DNA from: Paracoccus ravus
GTDB taxonomy: Bacteria > Pseudomonadota > Alphaproteobacteria > Rhodobacterales > Rhodobacteraceae
Direction of reading: 5' to 3'
DNA: 64,000 nucleotides
NCBI RefSeq assembly: GCF_004522175.1
Contig: NZ_SDEB01000017.1
Coordinates: 21,860 to 85,859, forward strand
Position 1 is the first letter of the stretch, and each line of letters begins with the position of its first letter. Positions 45,739 to 55,823 of the stretch are shown in pieces. The position numbers and the translations under genes were made by a program. The notes under the pieces are model-generated. The model had not been told where the DNA came from, searched no databases, and saw only the letters and a list, made by a program, of their open reading frames with translations.

Positions 45739-47559
45739 ATGGACATCCGCAATATTGCGATCATCGCCCACGTTGACCACGGCAAGACGACCCTCGTCGA
45801 CCAACTGCTGAAACAGTCGGGGTCGTTCCGCGAAAACCAGGCTGTCGCCGAACGCGCGATGGACAGCAACGACATCGAACGCGAACGTGGCATCACCATC
45901 CTTGCCAAGGCGACCTCGGTCGAGTGGAAAGGCACGCGGATCAATATCGTCGACACCCCCGGCCACGCCGATTTCGGCGGCGAGGTTGAGCGTATCCTGT
46001 CGATGGTCGATGGCGTTTGCCTGCTCGTCGATGCCGCAGAAGGCCCGATGCCGCAGACGAAATTCGTGACCTCCAAGGCGCTTGCCCTTGGCTTGAAGCC
46101 GATCGTCGTGCTGAACAAGGTCGACAAGCCCGCCGCCGAGCCGGATCAGGCTCTGGATCAGGTGTTTGACCTTTTCGCCAACCTCGGCGCGAATGACGAA
46201 CAACTTGACTTCCCCCATCTTTACGCCTCGGGCATTGGCGGCTGGGCCGATGAGACGCTGGAAGGCGACCGCAAGGACATGTCGGCGCTGTTCGACATGG
46301 TGCTGCGTCACGTCGAGCCGCCGAAACAGGTCGCGAAACAGGACGAGCCCTTCCAGATGCTCGCGACCACGCTGGGCGCTGACCCGTTCATCGGTCGTAT
46401 CCTGACGGGCCGCGTCGAATCCGGTCGCGCCAAGGCTGGTGACACGATCAAGGCGCTGTCGCGCGATGGTGATCGCATCGAGCAGTTCCGCATCTCCAAG
46501 GTTCTGGCCTTCCGCGGCCTGACCCAGGCCCCGATCGATGAGGCGGTTGCCGGGGATATCGTCAGCATCGCCGGCATGTCGAAAGCCACCGTGGCCGATA
46601 CGCTTTGCGCGCTGGATATCGAAACCTCCCTGCCCGCCCAGCCGATCGATCCGCCGACCATCTCGGTCACCTTCGGCATCAATGACAGCCCGCTGGCTGG
46701 CCGCGATGGCAACAAGGTCCAATCGCGCGTCATCCGCGAACGCCTGATGAAAGAGGCCGAAACCAACGTCGCGATCAAGGTCGAGGACACCCCCGGCGGC
46801 GACGCCTTCATCGTTTCGGGTCGCGGCGAACTTCAGATGGGCGTGCTGATCGAGAACATGCGCCGCGAAGGGTTCGAGCTGTCGATCTCGCGTCCCCGCG
46901 TGATCTATCAGGACATCGACGGCGTCCGTCACGAGCCGATCGAAGAAGCGATCATCGATGTCGATGACGAATATACCGGTGCTGTCGTCGAAAAACTGAC
47001 TGGCCATCGCAAGGGCGATCTGGTCGAGATGAAGCCCGCCGGTCACGGCAAGACGCGCATCGTTGCCCATGTCCCGTCGCGTGGCCTGATCGGCTACCAA
47101 GGCGAGTTCATGACCGACACGCGCGGCAACGGCGTTCTGAACCGTATCTTCCACTCGTGGGCCCCCTACAAGGGTCCGATCCAGGGCCGTCGTCAGGGCG
47201 TTCTGATCTCGATGGAAGATGGCGTTTCGGTCGCTTATGCGCTGTGGAACCTCGAAGAGCGCGGCAAGATGTTCATCGGCGCGCAAGAGCAACTCTATCA
47301 GGGCATGATCATCGGCGAGCATTCGCGCGACAATGACCTTGAGGTGAACCCGCTCAAGGGCAAGAAGCTGACCAACGTCCGCGCCTCGGGCACCGACGAG
47401 GCCGTGCGTCTGACGCCGCCGGTGCGCATGACGCTGGAAGAGGCCATCGCCTATATCGACGATGACGAGTTGGTCGAAGTCACGCCCAAGAACATTCGCC
47501 TGCGCAAGCGCTATCTCGACCCGCATGAGCGCAAGCGCCAGTCGCGCGCCGAAGGCTGA
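45739..47559 (+). CDS. typA: Translational GTPase TypA/BipA
   Basis: 606 residues, full-length. GTPase motifs: [12 protein letters not shown] (G1), [13 protein letters not shown] (G2), [14 protein letters not shown] (G3), NKVDKP (G4). Domain III-V and the TypA-specific C-terminus ([25 protein letters not shown] ... [22 protein letters not shown]) are present. It binds ribosomes and supports subunit assembly and stress growth. Confidence 0.97.
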   Translation: MDIRNIAIIAHVDHGKTTLVDQLLKQSGSFRENQAVAERAMDSNDIERERGITILAKATSVEWKGTRINIVDTPGHADFGGEVERILSMVDGVCLLVDAAEGPMPQTKFVTSKALALGLKPIVVLNKVDKPAAEPDQALDQVFDLFANLGANDEQLDFPHLYASGIGGWADETLEGDRKDMSALFDMVLRHVEPPKQVAKQDEPFQMLATTLGADPFIGRILTGRVESGRAKAGDTIKALSRDGDRIEQFRISKVLAFRGLTQAPIDEAVAGDIVSIAGMSKATVADTLCALDIETSLPAQPIDPPTISVTFGINDSPLAGRDGNKVQSRVIRERLMKEAETNVAIKVEDTPGGDAFIVSGRGELQMGVLIENMRREGFELSISRPRVIYQDIDGVRHEPIEEAIIDVDDEYTGAVVEKLTGHRKGDLVEMKPAGHGKTRIVAHVPSRGLIGYQGEFMTDTRGNGVLNRIFHSWAPYKGPIQGRRQGVLISMEDGVSVAYALWNLEERGKMFIGAQEQLYQGMIIGEHSRDNDLEVNPLKGKKLTNVRASGTDEAVRLTPPVRMTLEEAIAYIDDDELVEVTPKNIRLRKRYLDPHERKRQSRAEG

Positions 47560-47581
47560 TTTTCAAGGCCAGTACAAAAGG

Positions 47582-47609
47582 ACACGGTTCTGCGCAGGCG
47601 GAACCGTGT
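47582..47609 (+). terminator. Hairpin after typA
   Basis: Perfect 9-bp stem (ACACGGTTC/GAACCGTGT) with a 10-base loop followed by TAACCTTTAT. Likely typA terminator. Confidence 0.6.
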
Positions 47610-47659
47610 TAACCTTTATGTTGCGCTCACTTGGGAACCGAACACGGGGCCGGTGCAAC

Positions 47660-48274
47660 ATGTATCAACAATTGATTATCGCCGCGCAGAACCTGCTTGT
47701 GAGTCAGGGCAGGATGCCCGGCTCGCTTGCAGAGCTTGCACATCTGGCCGAGGTTTCCGAAGAAGACGTCCTGCAGAACTTCGATTCGCTTGCCGCGCTG
47801 CGCGAGGGCCTGATCTATCAGGGCGTCGCCTTGCTGAACGACCGGCTCAAGCGGGGGGTGCTGGATGCCGATTCGACAAATCCCGATGTCCAGTTGCGCG
47901 CATTGGCGCGCTCTTATGCCGAATGGGCGGATGAGAACCCTGCCCTGTTCCAGCTTCTGGCACAGGGGCTGAACATGCCGCTGGTGCCGGGCAGCACCCT
48001 GTTTCGCTTCACCATCTCGATGCGCGACCTTTTCGAGCGCAAGCTCAAGGAGATGCTCGGAGACGGGCTTTTGCGGCCCGAAACCGACATTGCTGCGATC
48101 ATGCTGCTGCTGCATTGCCTGGTGCGCGGGGCGAATGACGTGATCACCCTCAGGCCGCATGATCCGTGGCTTCAGGGCGACCCGCGCCCCAGTCCCGCCA
48201 TCGCGGGCGAGTTGTTCGACTATTTTCTCGACAGCATGCTGGCGGCGAATGCGCCGATTGCCGAAGCCATGTGA
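47660..48274 (+). CDS. TetR-like transcriptional regulator (short N-terminus)
   Basis: 204 residues. An HTH-like N-terminus (YQQLIIAAQNLLVSQGRMPGSLAELAHLAEVSEEDVLQNFDSLAALREGLIY) corresponds to a TetR DNA-binding domain, though residues usual for the recognition helix are diverged. The C-terminal half (RALARSYAEWADENPALFQLLAQ) resembles the WHG domain of TetR_C proteins. Convergent with the ferredoxin gene. Target unknown. Confidence 0.7.
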   Translation: MYQQLIIAAQNLLVSQGRMPGSLAELAHLAEVSEEDVLQNFDSLAALREGLIYQGVALLNDRLKRGVLDADSTNPDVQLRALARSYAEWADENPALFQLLAQGLNMPLVPGSTLFRFTISMRDLFERKLKEMLGDGLLRPETDIAAIMLLLHCLVRGANDVITLRPHDPWLQGDPRPSPAIAGELFDYFLDSMLAANAPIAEAM

Positions 48275-48314
48275 CCCCGGCTCTCGATGATGCGGATCTT
48301 GCCGATGTTCGGGA

Positions 48315-48704
<390 letters not shown>

Positions 48705-49589
48705 CTAAAGCTTGCGCTCGGCCCGCATTGCCTGAAAATTCGATCCAAGGATGATCGCCGCGCCCAAAAATACCCAGAAGCTGACCGTTTCGCCGTAAAT
48801 CATGAATCCTGCGATCGCGGCCAAGGGAACACGCATGAAATCGACGGGCATGACGATCGAGGCGTCCAGCCGCTTCAGCGCCTGAGCCATGCAGAAATGC
48901 GCAGCCAGCGCCCCTGCCCCTGCCAGCACCATCCAGGGCAGCGCAGCCGGATCCACGGGTCGCCAATCGGTCAGGGCGGCGGCGAAGCCCAGGGGAAGCT
49001 GGATCAGGATCATCCAGACGACGATGGCGGCTGGCGAACTGGTGCGCGTGAGCCGCTTGACCAGGACCAGCGACAACCCATAGCCCACCGCCGCCAGCAG
49101 GACGAGCCCTGCGGCCGGATCGACGACCTCGAAACCGGGTCGGACGATCACCAGCACGCCGATGAAGCCGCCCAGATTGGCCAATAGCCGTGCCGAGGTC
49201 AGCCTTTCGCCCAGCAGCCCCCAGGCGAAGAAGGCGACCCAGATCGGCGCGGTGAATTCCAGCGCAAAGACCGAGGCCAGCGGCAGCATGACCACGCCGA
49301 TGGTCCAGAAATATTGCGCGGTGAAATGAACGACATTGCGCAGCGCATGCAGGCGGATATTGCGCATCTGGCGCAATTCGGGCCAGAGCCTCGGCAGAAA
49401 GACCGAGATGACGACCAGCCCGACCAGTGCACGAAAGAACAGCACCTGCCGGATCGACATAGTCTGCGCCATTTCTCGCGAACCGACCGACATGCCGATG
49501 AATGACGCCATGCTGAGCGCCATCCAGCCGAGACCCAGCCAGAACTCGCGATCCGTAGCTCTATCCGCCAATGTGCCCTGCCCGCCCAT
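48705..49589 (-). CDS. EamA/DMT-family transporter
   Basis: 294 residues, ten membrane helices in two EamA repeats (first ending about residue 145). Motifs include ALVGLVVISVFLPRL, EFTAPIWVAFFAWGLLGERLT and the repeat counterpart PLAAIAGFMIYGETVSFWVFLGAAIILG. Drug/metabolite exporter superfamily; substrate cannot be told. Probably monocistronic. Confidence 0.9.
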   Translation of the reverse strand: MGGQGTLADRATDREFWLGLGWMALSMASFIGMSVGSREMAQTMSIRQVLFFRALVGLVVISVFLPRLWPELRQMRNIRLHALRNVVHFTAQYFWTIGVVMLPLASVFALEFTAPIWVAFFAWGLLGERLTSARLLANLGGFIGVLVIVRPGFEVVDPAAGLVLLAAVGYGLSLVLVKRLTRTSSPAAIVVWMILIQLPLGFAAALTDWRPVDPAALPWMVLAGAGALAAHFCMAQALKRLDASIVMPVDFMRVPLAAIAGFMIYGETVSFWVFLGAAIILGSNFQAMRAERKL

Positions 49590-49655
49590 GTCTCTGCCCT
49601 TGCTGAAAATCCGGGCGATACTAGGTATTCCGCGGGCAGGCGCAAGGCGGCACGA

Positions 49656-51005
49656 TCAGACCTTGCGCAGAGCGATCACCGCATTCAAGCCACCAAAGGC
49701 AAAGGCATTGGAGAGGACCGCGCCCACCCGCGCCTCTCGCGCCTCGTTTGGCACCACGTCCAGCGCGCATTCCGGATCAGGCTCTTCATAGCCGATGGTG
49801 GGCGCGATGACGCCATCGCGCAGGGCCATGATGCAGGCCAGAAGCTCGACCGCGCCCGTCCCGCCGATCAGATGGCCATGCATGGATTTGGTCGAAGAGA
49901 TCATCAGCCGGTCGGCGTGATGGCCAAAGGCATGGGCCACCGCCGCGCATTCCGTCTTGTCATTCGCCGCCGTGCCGGTGCCATGGGCGTTGATATAGCC
50001 GATCTCTTCGGGGCGAAGCTGGGCATCCATCATCGCGCCGGTGATAGTACGCTGCGCGCCGATGGCCGAGGGCATGACGATATCCTGCGCATCGGCCGAC
50101 ATGGAAAACCCCACGACCTCGGCCAGAATATCCGCGCCGCGTGCCACCGCATGTTCCCAATCCTCGAAGACGAAGACGCCCGCGCCCTCGCCCTGCACCA
50201 TACCGTTGCGCGTGGCCGAGAACGGGCGGCAGGCATCCTTGGACATGACGCGCAGGCCTTCCCATGCCTTGACGCCGCCAAAACACAGCATCGCCTCGGA
50301 GCCTCCGGTCAGCATCACGGCCGCCGCGCCCGAGCGCACCATGTTGAAGGCCATGCCCATCGCGTGGTTGGAACTCGCGCAGGCCGTCGCCACGGTGAAG
50401 CTGGGCCCCATCAGGCCGTATTCCATGCTCAGATGCGAGGCTGCGGCATTGTTCATCAGTTTCGGGACGACAAAGGGATGGACGCGGTTTTTACCCTCTT
50501 CGTAGACGGTGCGGTAATTTTCGTCCCATGTGTTCATGCCGCCCGCAGCCGTGCCCAGAACGACGCCAGAGCGTAGGCCCAGTTCCCCCTCGAAGATCAG
50601 CCCGGATTGCTCGACCGCCTCACGCGCCGCGATCAGCGTGAACTGGGTGAATTTATCATAGAGAACGATCTGCTGCCGGTTGAAATAGGTCTCGGCATCC
50701 CAGTCGCGGACCTGACCGCCGATCCGCACCGCAAGCCGGTCCACGTCCCGGAACTCCAGCGGGCCGATGCCGCAGCGTCCCTCGCGCATCGCCTCGAAGG
50801 TCGCGGGCACGTCGCGGCCAAGCGCATTGATCGTGCCCATGCCGGTGATCGCGACGCGGCGCATGCCATTGGCATGCCGCCCCATGATCACCCGGCCCAG
50901 GACGCTGCGCGCGCGGCTGGTCGCGGATTTCACCTTGCCTTTGACCTTCTCGGTCTTGCCCCCGGTCTTTTCGGGCTTGTCGCCCTTGCTCTTCTTGGCG
51001 TTCAT
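49656..51005 (-). CDS. Beta-ketoacyl-ACP synthase (FabF/KAS II-like) with lysine-rich N-terminal extension
   Basis: 449 residues. Condensing-enzyme triad: Cys in VATACASSNHAMG, His in NAHGTGTAANDKTE, His in STKSMHGHLIGGTG. The normal KAS start MRRVAITGMGTINALG only appears at about residue 48; before it is a Lys/Ser/Gly-rich tail. The start at 51005 is nevertheless supported by ATGA overlap with the ACP gene. With its own ACP and lpxD upstream it may make a specialised acyl chain for lipid A or another envelope lipid. Confidence 0.9.
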   Translation of the reverse strand: MNAKKSKGDKPEKTGGKTEKVKGKVKSATSRARSVLGRVIMGRHANGMRRVAITGMGTINALGRDVPATFEAMREGRCGIGPLEFRDVDRLAVRIGGQVRDWDAETYFNRQQIVLYDKFTQFTLIAAREAVEQSGLIFEGELGLRSGVVLGTAAGGMNTWDENYRTVYEEGKNRVHPFVVPKLMNNAAASHLSMEYGLMGPSFTVATACASSNHAMGMAFNMVRSGAAAVMLTGGSEAMLCFGGVKAWEGLRVMSKDACRPFSATRNGMVQGEGAGVFVFEDWEHAVARGADILAEVVGFSMSADAQDIVMPSAIGAQRTITGAMMDAQLRPEEIGYINAHGTGTAANDKTECAAVAHAFGHHADRLMISSTKSMHGHLIGGTGAVELLACIMALRDGVIAPTIGYEEPDPECALDVVPNEAREARVGAVLSNAFAFGGLNAVIALRKV

Positions 51006-51262
51006 GCCTTTTCAGCTACCAGTTTCTCGACGGCGGCAATGATCGAGGCAAGCGTCGAGATGTCGAAATCCGATGTCTCGGGCGCATTGGCATTGAAGGG
51101 GACCGAGATGTCGAATTCCTCTTCAAGGGCAAAGATCGACTCGACCAGCCCCATGCTGTCGATCCCGATTTCCTGCGGCGACATCTCGGGTCTCAATTCG
51201 GCGGGGTCCAGCATGGCCTGTTCGGCAATGATCTGGATGATGCGGTCTCGGATCTCGGTCAT
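51002..51262 (-). CDS. Acyl carrier protein, specialised
   Basis: 86 residues; the phosphopantetheine serine is Ser36 in GIDSMGLVE (Leu of the usual DSL replaced by Met). Acidic four-helix ACP fold is evident. It differs from housekeeping AcpP and is coupled to the downstream KAS, so it is probably dedicated to that enzyme. It follows lpxD by 37 bases. Confidence 0.92.
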   Translation of the reverse strand: MTEIRDRIIQIIAEQAMLDPAELRPEMSPQEIGIDSMGLVESIFALEEEFDISVPFNANAPETSDFDISTLASIIAAVEKLVAEKA

Positions 51263-51299
51263 ATGGCCTCCTTCAGCGCCTGTCGTCCTGGCGACCGAC

Positions 51300-52403
51300 C
51301 TATTCGGGCGTGTCGCCAGCGCGCTTTTCCATCAGTTTCTTAACAGTTTCACGAAGCTCCGCCACCTGTGCATAGAGCCGCGGCAACCTGCGGATGTTCT
51401 TTTGCGCCTCGACATGGGTTTCCATCTTGACCGCAGGGCTTCCCAGCAGCACCCGACCCGCCGGGGCATTGGTAAAGATCTTGGTCGAGCCGCCGGCGAT
51501 CACGTCGTCGCCCACGAAGATATTATCCGAGACCCCGACCTGACCGCCCAGAACAACGCGATTGCCGATCCGGGTCGAGCCCGCGACGCCGACCTGGCCG
51601 CAAAGCATGCAGTCCTCGCCCACGATGCAATTGTGGCCGATCTGCACGAGGTTGTCGATCTTGGTGCCGCGCCCGACCCTGGTGGCCCGGATCGTGCCGC
51701 GATCCACCGTCGCATTGGCGCCGATCTCGACATCATCGCCGATCTCGACCCCGCCAAGGGAGTGGATGCGCGTCCAGTGCTGCTCACGGATCATCTCGCG
51801 CTCGCCCAAGGTCTCGCGGATTTCTTCGACGCCGGACTTTTCCGGCGTGACAAAGGAAAATCCATCCGCGCCCACCGAGGCGCCGGGATGCAGGATCACC
51901 CTGTCGCCCAGCGTCACCTCATGCGCGACACGGGCGCCGGGATGGAGCAGCGCGTCTTTGCCGATCACGGTGTCGCGGCCGATGGTGACATGGGCGGCGA
52001 TGCTCGCCCCGCTGCCGATGCGGACGCGCGGGCCGATCACCACATAGGGGCCGATCGCGGCCCCGTCGTCGATTTCGGCGCTGGGATCGATCAGTGCCGT
52101 GGGATGGATGCCCTCGGCAATCTCGAGGCCGCGGTCAAAGGCGCGGGTCAGCCCGGCCATGGCGACGCGCGGGCGGCGCACGAGGATCGCCGCGCTCAGC
52201 CCAAGCGCCTGGGGATCCATATCCTCGGCAATGATCGCCATGGCGCCGGGCGTAAGCCGCTCGGCATAGGCCGGGGTCGTGGCCAGCGAGATCTGCCCCG
52301 CGCCCGCCTGGCCGGCTTCCGCCGCGCCATGAATGACAAGGTCACCGTTTCCCCAATGGCGGGCATCCAGCGCTTTGGCCAATTCGGCAATGGTCAGCTT
52401 CAT
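51300..52403 (-). CDS. lpxD: UDP-3-O-(3-hydroxyacyl)glucosamine N-acyltransferase
   Basis: 367 residues from the ATG at 52403 (GGGGAG upstream). Third enzyme of lipid A synthesis. The N-terminal uridine-binding domain is followed by a left-handed beta-helix of hexapeptide repeats (IDDGAAIGPYVVIGPRVRIGSGASIAAHVTIG). GADGFSFV and GHNCIVGEDCMLCGQVGVAGSTRIG carry active-site His and substrate residues. It may be co-transcribed with the ACP and KAS that follow. Confidence 0.95.
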   Translation of the reverse strand: MKLTIAELAKALDARHWGNGDLVIHGAAEAGQAGAGQISLATTPAYAERLTPGAMAIIAEDMDPQALGLSAAILVRRPRVAMAGLTRAFDRGLEIAEGIHPTALIDPSAEIDDGAAIGPYVVIGPRVRIGSGASIAAHVTIGRDTVIGKDALLHPGARVAHEVTLGDRVILHPGASVGADGFSFVTPEKSGVEEIRETLGEREMIREQHWTRIHSLGGVEIGDDVEIGANATVDRGTIRATRVGRGTKIDNLVQIGHNCIVGEDCMLCGQVGVAGSTRIGNRVVLGGQVGVSDNIFVGDDVIAGGSTKIFTNAPAGRVLLGSPAVKMETHVEAQKNIRRLPRLYAQVAELRETVKKLMEKRAGDTPE

Positions 52404-52461
52404 GAGACTCCCCTTCTTCGGGGATGATCTAGTTGCCCCGGCGCGCAGAATCCAGAGTGCC

Positions 52462-54081
52462 CTAGAGCCCGGCCTTGACAAGGGCGGCGTGAACCCGCGC
52501 GTCCCGGCCATAAATGTCGCCATAGCGACGGATCGCGCCATTCTCATCGGGATAGGCGGTGAAATAGACCAGATGGACCGGCAGCGGATCGCTGAGATTC
52601 AGATAGGATTCCCGCCCCGATGCCAGCGCCCGCGAAAACCGGGCCTCGGGATCCGCAAACTGCCCCTTCAGTAATTCATGCGCTAGGTCGATCGGCCGGC
52701 CGACCCGGATGCAGCCATGCGAATAGGCGCGGCTCGAGCGGCTGAAGAGATGCTTGGTCGGCGTGTCATGCAGATAGATGTTCCAGGGGTTCGGAAACAG
52801 GAACTTGACCACGCCCAAGGCATTGTCGTCGCTGGGTTTCTGCCGCATCCGGTAGGGAAAGTTCGCGGCCGAGTAATTGCGGAAATCGATCCGGTCGCGC
52901 GAAATCACATTGCCGGCACGGTCCACCACGTCGATATGGCTGACCGCGTGGCGATTGGCCTGCAGGCGCGGCAGATATTCCTTGACCGTGATCGATCGCG
53001 GCACGTTCCAGCGCGGATTGGCCACCACATGTTTCATATGCTCCGAGAATTCCGGCGTCTCGTGATCGGCCTCGTCCTTGCCAATGACCACGCGGGTCGA
53101 GAAGACCGCGATCTCGTCCTCGCGGATCGTCGCGGTGAAGGAGGGCAAATTGACCCAGACATGACGCGACCGAAGATCATGGCCGTTCATCCAGCGCAGG
53201 CGCTCAAGCGCGACGACGATGCCCTTGGCTTCGGGCCCGAGGCCGCGATTCAGGCGCGCGACGGTCATCGGCCCGGCAACCCCATCCGCAGGCAGGCCCA
53301 CCTGATCCTGGAAGGCCGCGACAGCGTCCCGCAGCGCTCCGTCGAACAAGGCCGGATCGCCTTGCGCGGCGGCGTCGAAACCGATAGCGGTCAGACGCTC
53401 GCGCAAGAGAACGACGCCCTCGCCCTTACTGCCCTCGCGCCAGGTGCCCTTGGGGACGCGTGGCGTTCCGGCCGGAGCGGCAAAGGCGGACATGTCTTTC
53501 AGCGCCGCCTGAAGCGCGAGATAGTCGCGGTCATGGGGCGCCAGCCCGGCAAGCCAGGCCGCGGGATCCGATGCCTTCACGAAATCGCGCAGAAGATCGC
53601 CCGTGCTGCGTCGCGTGACGCTGCGCTTGATGCCGGTATCCACCTTTTGGGGATCGAGCACGCCGCCGCTGACATCATGGGCCCAGCGGGCAAAGACACG
53701 GGCAAAGGAAAGCTCCGTCGCAAGCCCTGCCTCGGGCGCGTCGTCCAGCCGGATGAGCTTTGCGGCCTCATAACGCTTTGCAGGAAGTCCATGTTCACCC
53801 GCGCTGCGGATCGCACCGATCAGCGCCGCCCTCAGCGGCGCGCCATCGGCCCCCAGGAACACCGGCTTGAGCCCGTTCGCGCCATAGAAATCCGCAAGCC
53901 CAGGAAAGCCCGAGACGGCCTGCGCCAGTTCCATCTCTTCGGGGGAAAACACCAGCCGGGGGGCGGGAAGCGCCGCAAGGGCCGCCGTTTCCAGCCCCTG
54001 TGCCTGGACGGGCCCGGAGAGGCCTCCGCAAGACAGGGCGGCAAGCACCACAACCAATGAGCGAATCAACCTTGAACGCAT
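52462..54081 (-). CDS. L,D-transpeptidase (YcbB/YkuD type) with peptidoglycan-binding domain
   Basis: 539 residues, signal peptide (MRSRLIRSLVVVLAALSCGG...QAQ). Order: scaffold domain, peptidoglycan-binding domain (VVLLRERLTAIGFDAAAQG ... FQDQVGLPADGVAGPMTVARLN, about residues 225-280), YkuD catalytic domain ending in SHGCIRVG with Cys457 as nucleophile. Forms 3-3 cross-links in the periplasm. Divergent from the DUF882 gene, another wall protein, suggesting shared regulation. Confidence 0.93.
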   Translation of the reverse strand: MRSRLIRSLVVVLAALSCGGLSGPVQAQGLETAALAALPAPRLVFSPEEMELAQAVSGFPGLADFYGANGLKPVFLGADGAPLRAALIGAIRSAGEHGLPAKRYEAAKLIRLDDAPEAGLATELSFARVFARWAHDVSGGVLDPQKVDTGIKRSVTRRSTGDLLRDFVKASDPAAWLAGLAPHDRDYLALQAALKDMSAFAAPAGTPRVPKGTWREGSKGEGVVLLRERLTAIGFDAAAQGDPALFDGALRDAVAAFQDQVGLPADGVAGPMTVARLNRGLGPEAKGIVVALERLRWMNGHDLRSRHVWVNLPSFTATIREDEIAVFSTRVVIGKDEADHETPEFSEHMKHVVANPRWNVPRSITVKEYLPRLQANRHAVSHIDVVDRAGNVISRDRIDFRNYSAANFPYRMRQKPSDDNALGVVKFLFPNPWNIYLHDTPTKHLFSRSSRAYSHGCIRVGRPIDLAHELLKGQFADPEARFSRALASGRESYLNLSDPLPVHLVYFTAYPDENGAIRRYGDIYGRDARVHAALVKAGL

Positions 54082-54389
54082 AACCGGATCACCGCGAATT
54101 CCATTTTCCGTCTCTGTGCCATTTCGACAAGGACGGGTCCAGAATCCGTGACAGTTTTGCCGCGTCCATGATGCAGCAACAGCACGGTGGTTCCGGCAGT
54201 TTCATCGTGGTTCGCGGGCAGGCTTGCCTGTCGGCGGAATCTTGCCGAACATGGCAATTGTTCGCCAGCTTTGGAATCAAATGCTTTCTCTCGCTCGCGG
54301 GCTGGTGACATACTGTTAATCAGTCCCGGCTAAAACGGGACTGCCGGAGAGGGCCGGCAATAACAACGAAGCAGGACAGGCGATCTGAC
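54082..54389. other. Divergent control region between L,D-transpeptidase and DUF882 genes
   Basis: No gene seen in 308 bases. Near the DUF882 side is a leader hairpin, CAGTCCCG...CGGGACTG at 54321-54343 with a 7-base loop, followed by a GCCGG/CCGGC pair, within 50 bases of the start codon. Confidence 0.5.
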
Positions 54390-54950
54390 ATGACGTTTGA
54401 AACTATCTCGCGTCGCGGCATACTTGGTGTGTTCGCGGCGACGACGGTGGCAGCAGCGCCGGTTATGGCCAATGCCTTCGGTCTGATGCGAGGTGCAGGT
54501 GATATTCGCCGCATCCGCATGTATTCCGGGCGTACCGGGGAAAGCATCGATACGGTTTACTGGGTCGATGGCAAGTATATCCGCGACGCTCTGAATGAAA
54601 TCAATGTGTTCATGCGCGACTGGCGCACGGGCCAGGTGATCGGGATAGACCCGCGCACCGTCGATATTGCGGCTGCCTCGCACCGGCTGCTGCAAACGAA
54701 CGAACCCTATATGATGCTCTCGGGCTATCGCTCGCCGAAAACGAACGCGATGCTTCGCTCGCGCTCGTCGGGCGTGGCGCGCAACTCGTTGCACATGGTG
54801 GGCAAGGCTGCGGATCTGCGGCTCAAGTCGCGCTCGGTCTCGCAGATGTACAAGGCCGCTGCCGCCTGCCATGCGGGCGGCGTCGGGAAATACTCGCGCT
54901 CCAACTTCGTGCACATGGATTGCGGTCCGGTGCGTCACTGGGGCGCCTGA
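54390..54950 (+). CDS. DUF882 / YcbK-like M15 peptidase-family protein, Tat-exported
   Basis: 186 residues. Tat signal MTFETISRRGILGVFAATTVAAAPVMA. The peptidase-M15-like core shows LSGYRSPKTNAMLR, SLHMVGKAADLRL (zinc His and Asp) and FVHMDCGPVRHWG (zinc His). DUF882 proteins are cell-wall hydrolase-like and often neighbour L,D-transpeptidases, as here. Confidence 0.92.
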   Translation: MTFETISRRGILGVFAATTVAAAPVMANAFGLMRGAGDIRRIRMYSGRTGESIDTVYWVDGKYIRDALNEINVFMRDWRTGQVIGIDPRTVDIAAASHRLLQTNEPYMMLSGYRSPKTNAMLRSRSSGVARNSLHMVGKAADLRLKSRSVSQMYKAAAACHAGGVGKYSRSNFVHMDCGPVRHWGA

Positions 54951-54982
54951 CTCGCGAAGTTACACGATCGCGTGATTACGGA

Positions 54983-55020
54983 AAGACCCGCCTCAATGGC
55001 GGGTCTTCGCGTTTTCTCTT
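54983..55020 (+). terminator. Intrinsic terminator after the DUF882 gene
   Basis: 10-bp perfect stem (AAGACCCGCC/GGCGGGTCTT), five-base loop, then CGCGTTTTCTCTT. Confidence 0.85.
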
Positions 55021-55064
55021 GCAAGCGCCAAAAATCCGGGCCAGCCGGATTCGCGGCGGCGCGA

Positions 55065-55823
55065 TCACCGCAGGCGCGGTGGCGCATCGGGATCGCGGCG
55101 CGGCGGAGCGGGAGCTGCCTCTGGTTCGGGCGGGTCGAGGATCAGTGCAACTTCCGGATGCTCGGCATCCGAGAAGCCGATATCCACCCCTCCCGGGATC
55201 TCGGGAAGAAAGGCCAGAAGCTCGGCGATGGCCTTGGCGATGGCCGGGCGGCGATTCTCCGCGACACCTTTCAGGATGATCGCATGACCCGCGCCGTCAG
55301 CGGCCCAGTCGGTGCGCAAGAGCGCCGCGGATGAGACCAGATCGACCATATCCCCCAGACGGACGGCCAAGGGCTCGGCCAGCGTCTCGACCACCTCGGG
55401 CAGCGGGGCGCGCACCTGTCGGGGGGCTTCGTCGGGGGCCAGTTTGGGCTGGGCGTCGAGCGCGGTGACCAGCCAGCCGAGCAGGCCGGGATCGAGCAGC
55501 ATCTGCGAGGGCGCGCCGGGATTGATCAGCAGGCCGCGCTTTTCCTTGGTAAGTGCCGCCGCCAGCACGCGGCCGGGCAGCGCCACATAAGCGACCGCCT
55601 CGCCGATGAACCCGGCCAGACGATCCTCACTGTCGCAGGCCAGGGCGACCGGCCCCTCGGCCAGCGGAAAGATCCGCAGTTCGGCCCGGTCATCGGCCGG
55701 TTCCTCGATCAGGGCGGCGAAAAGCTCGGTATCCGCAAGGCGAGACAGGATGCGCGCACGGCGCGGCGCATCAGCCTCGTGGAAGGGGGTTGCGCAAAGC
55801 TGGTCCAGTGGGGTCATCGGCAT
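55065..55823 (-). CDS. SseB-family protein
   Basis: 252 residues. The SseB N-terminal domain covers about residues 25-120 (LADTELFAALIEEPADDRAELRIFPLAEGPVALACDSEDRLAGFIGEAVAYVALPGRVLAAAL ... GLLINPGAPSQMLLD). A proline-rich tail follows. Role of SseB in this group is unknown. It overlaps the 3' end of the preceding glycosylase gene by 53 bases (ATG 55823) or 47 (ATG 55817). Confidence 0.85.
   Translation of the reverse strand: MPMTPLDQLCATPFHEADAPRRARILSRLADTELFAALIEEPADDRAELRIFPLAEGPVALACDSEDRLAGFIGEAVAYVALPGRVLAAALTKEKRGLLINPGAPSQMLLDPGLLGWLVTALDAQPKLAPDEAPRQVRAPLPEVVETLAEPLAVRLGDMVDLVSSAALLRTDWAADGAGHAIILKGVAENRRPAIAKAIAELLAFLPEIPGGVDIGFSDAEHPEVALILDPPEPEAAPAPPRRDPDAPPRLR

Noticed and set aside
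45202..47526. 774-codon minus-strand frame opposite typA
   Set aside because: A mirror frame of a highly conserved GTPase gene; no domain or start signal.
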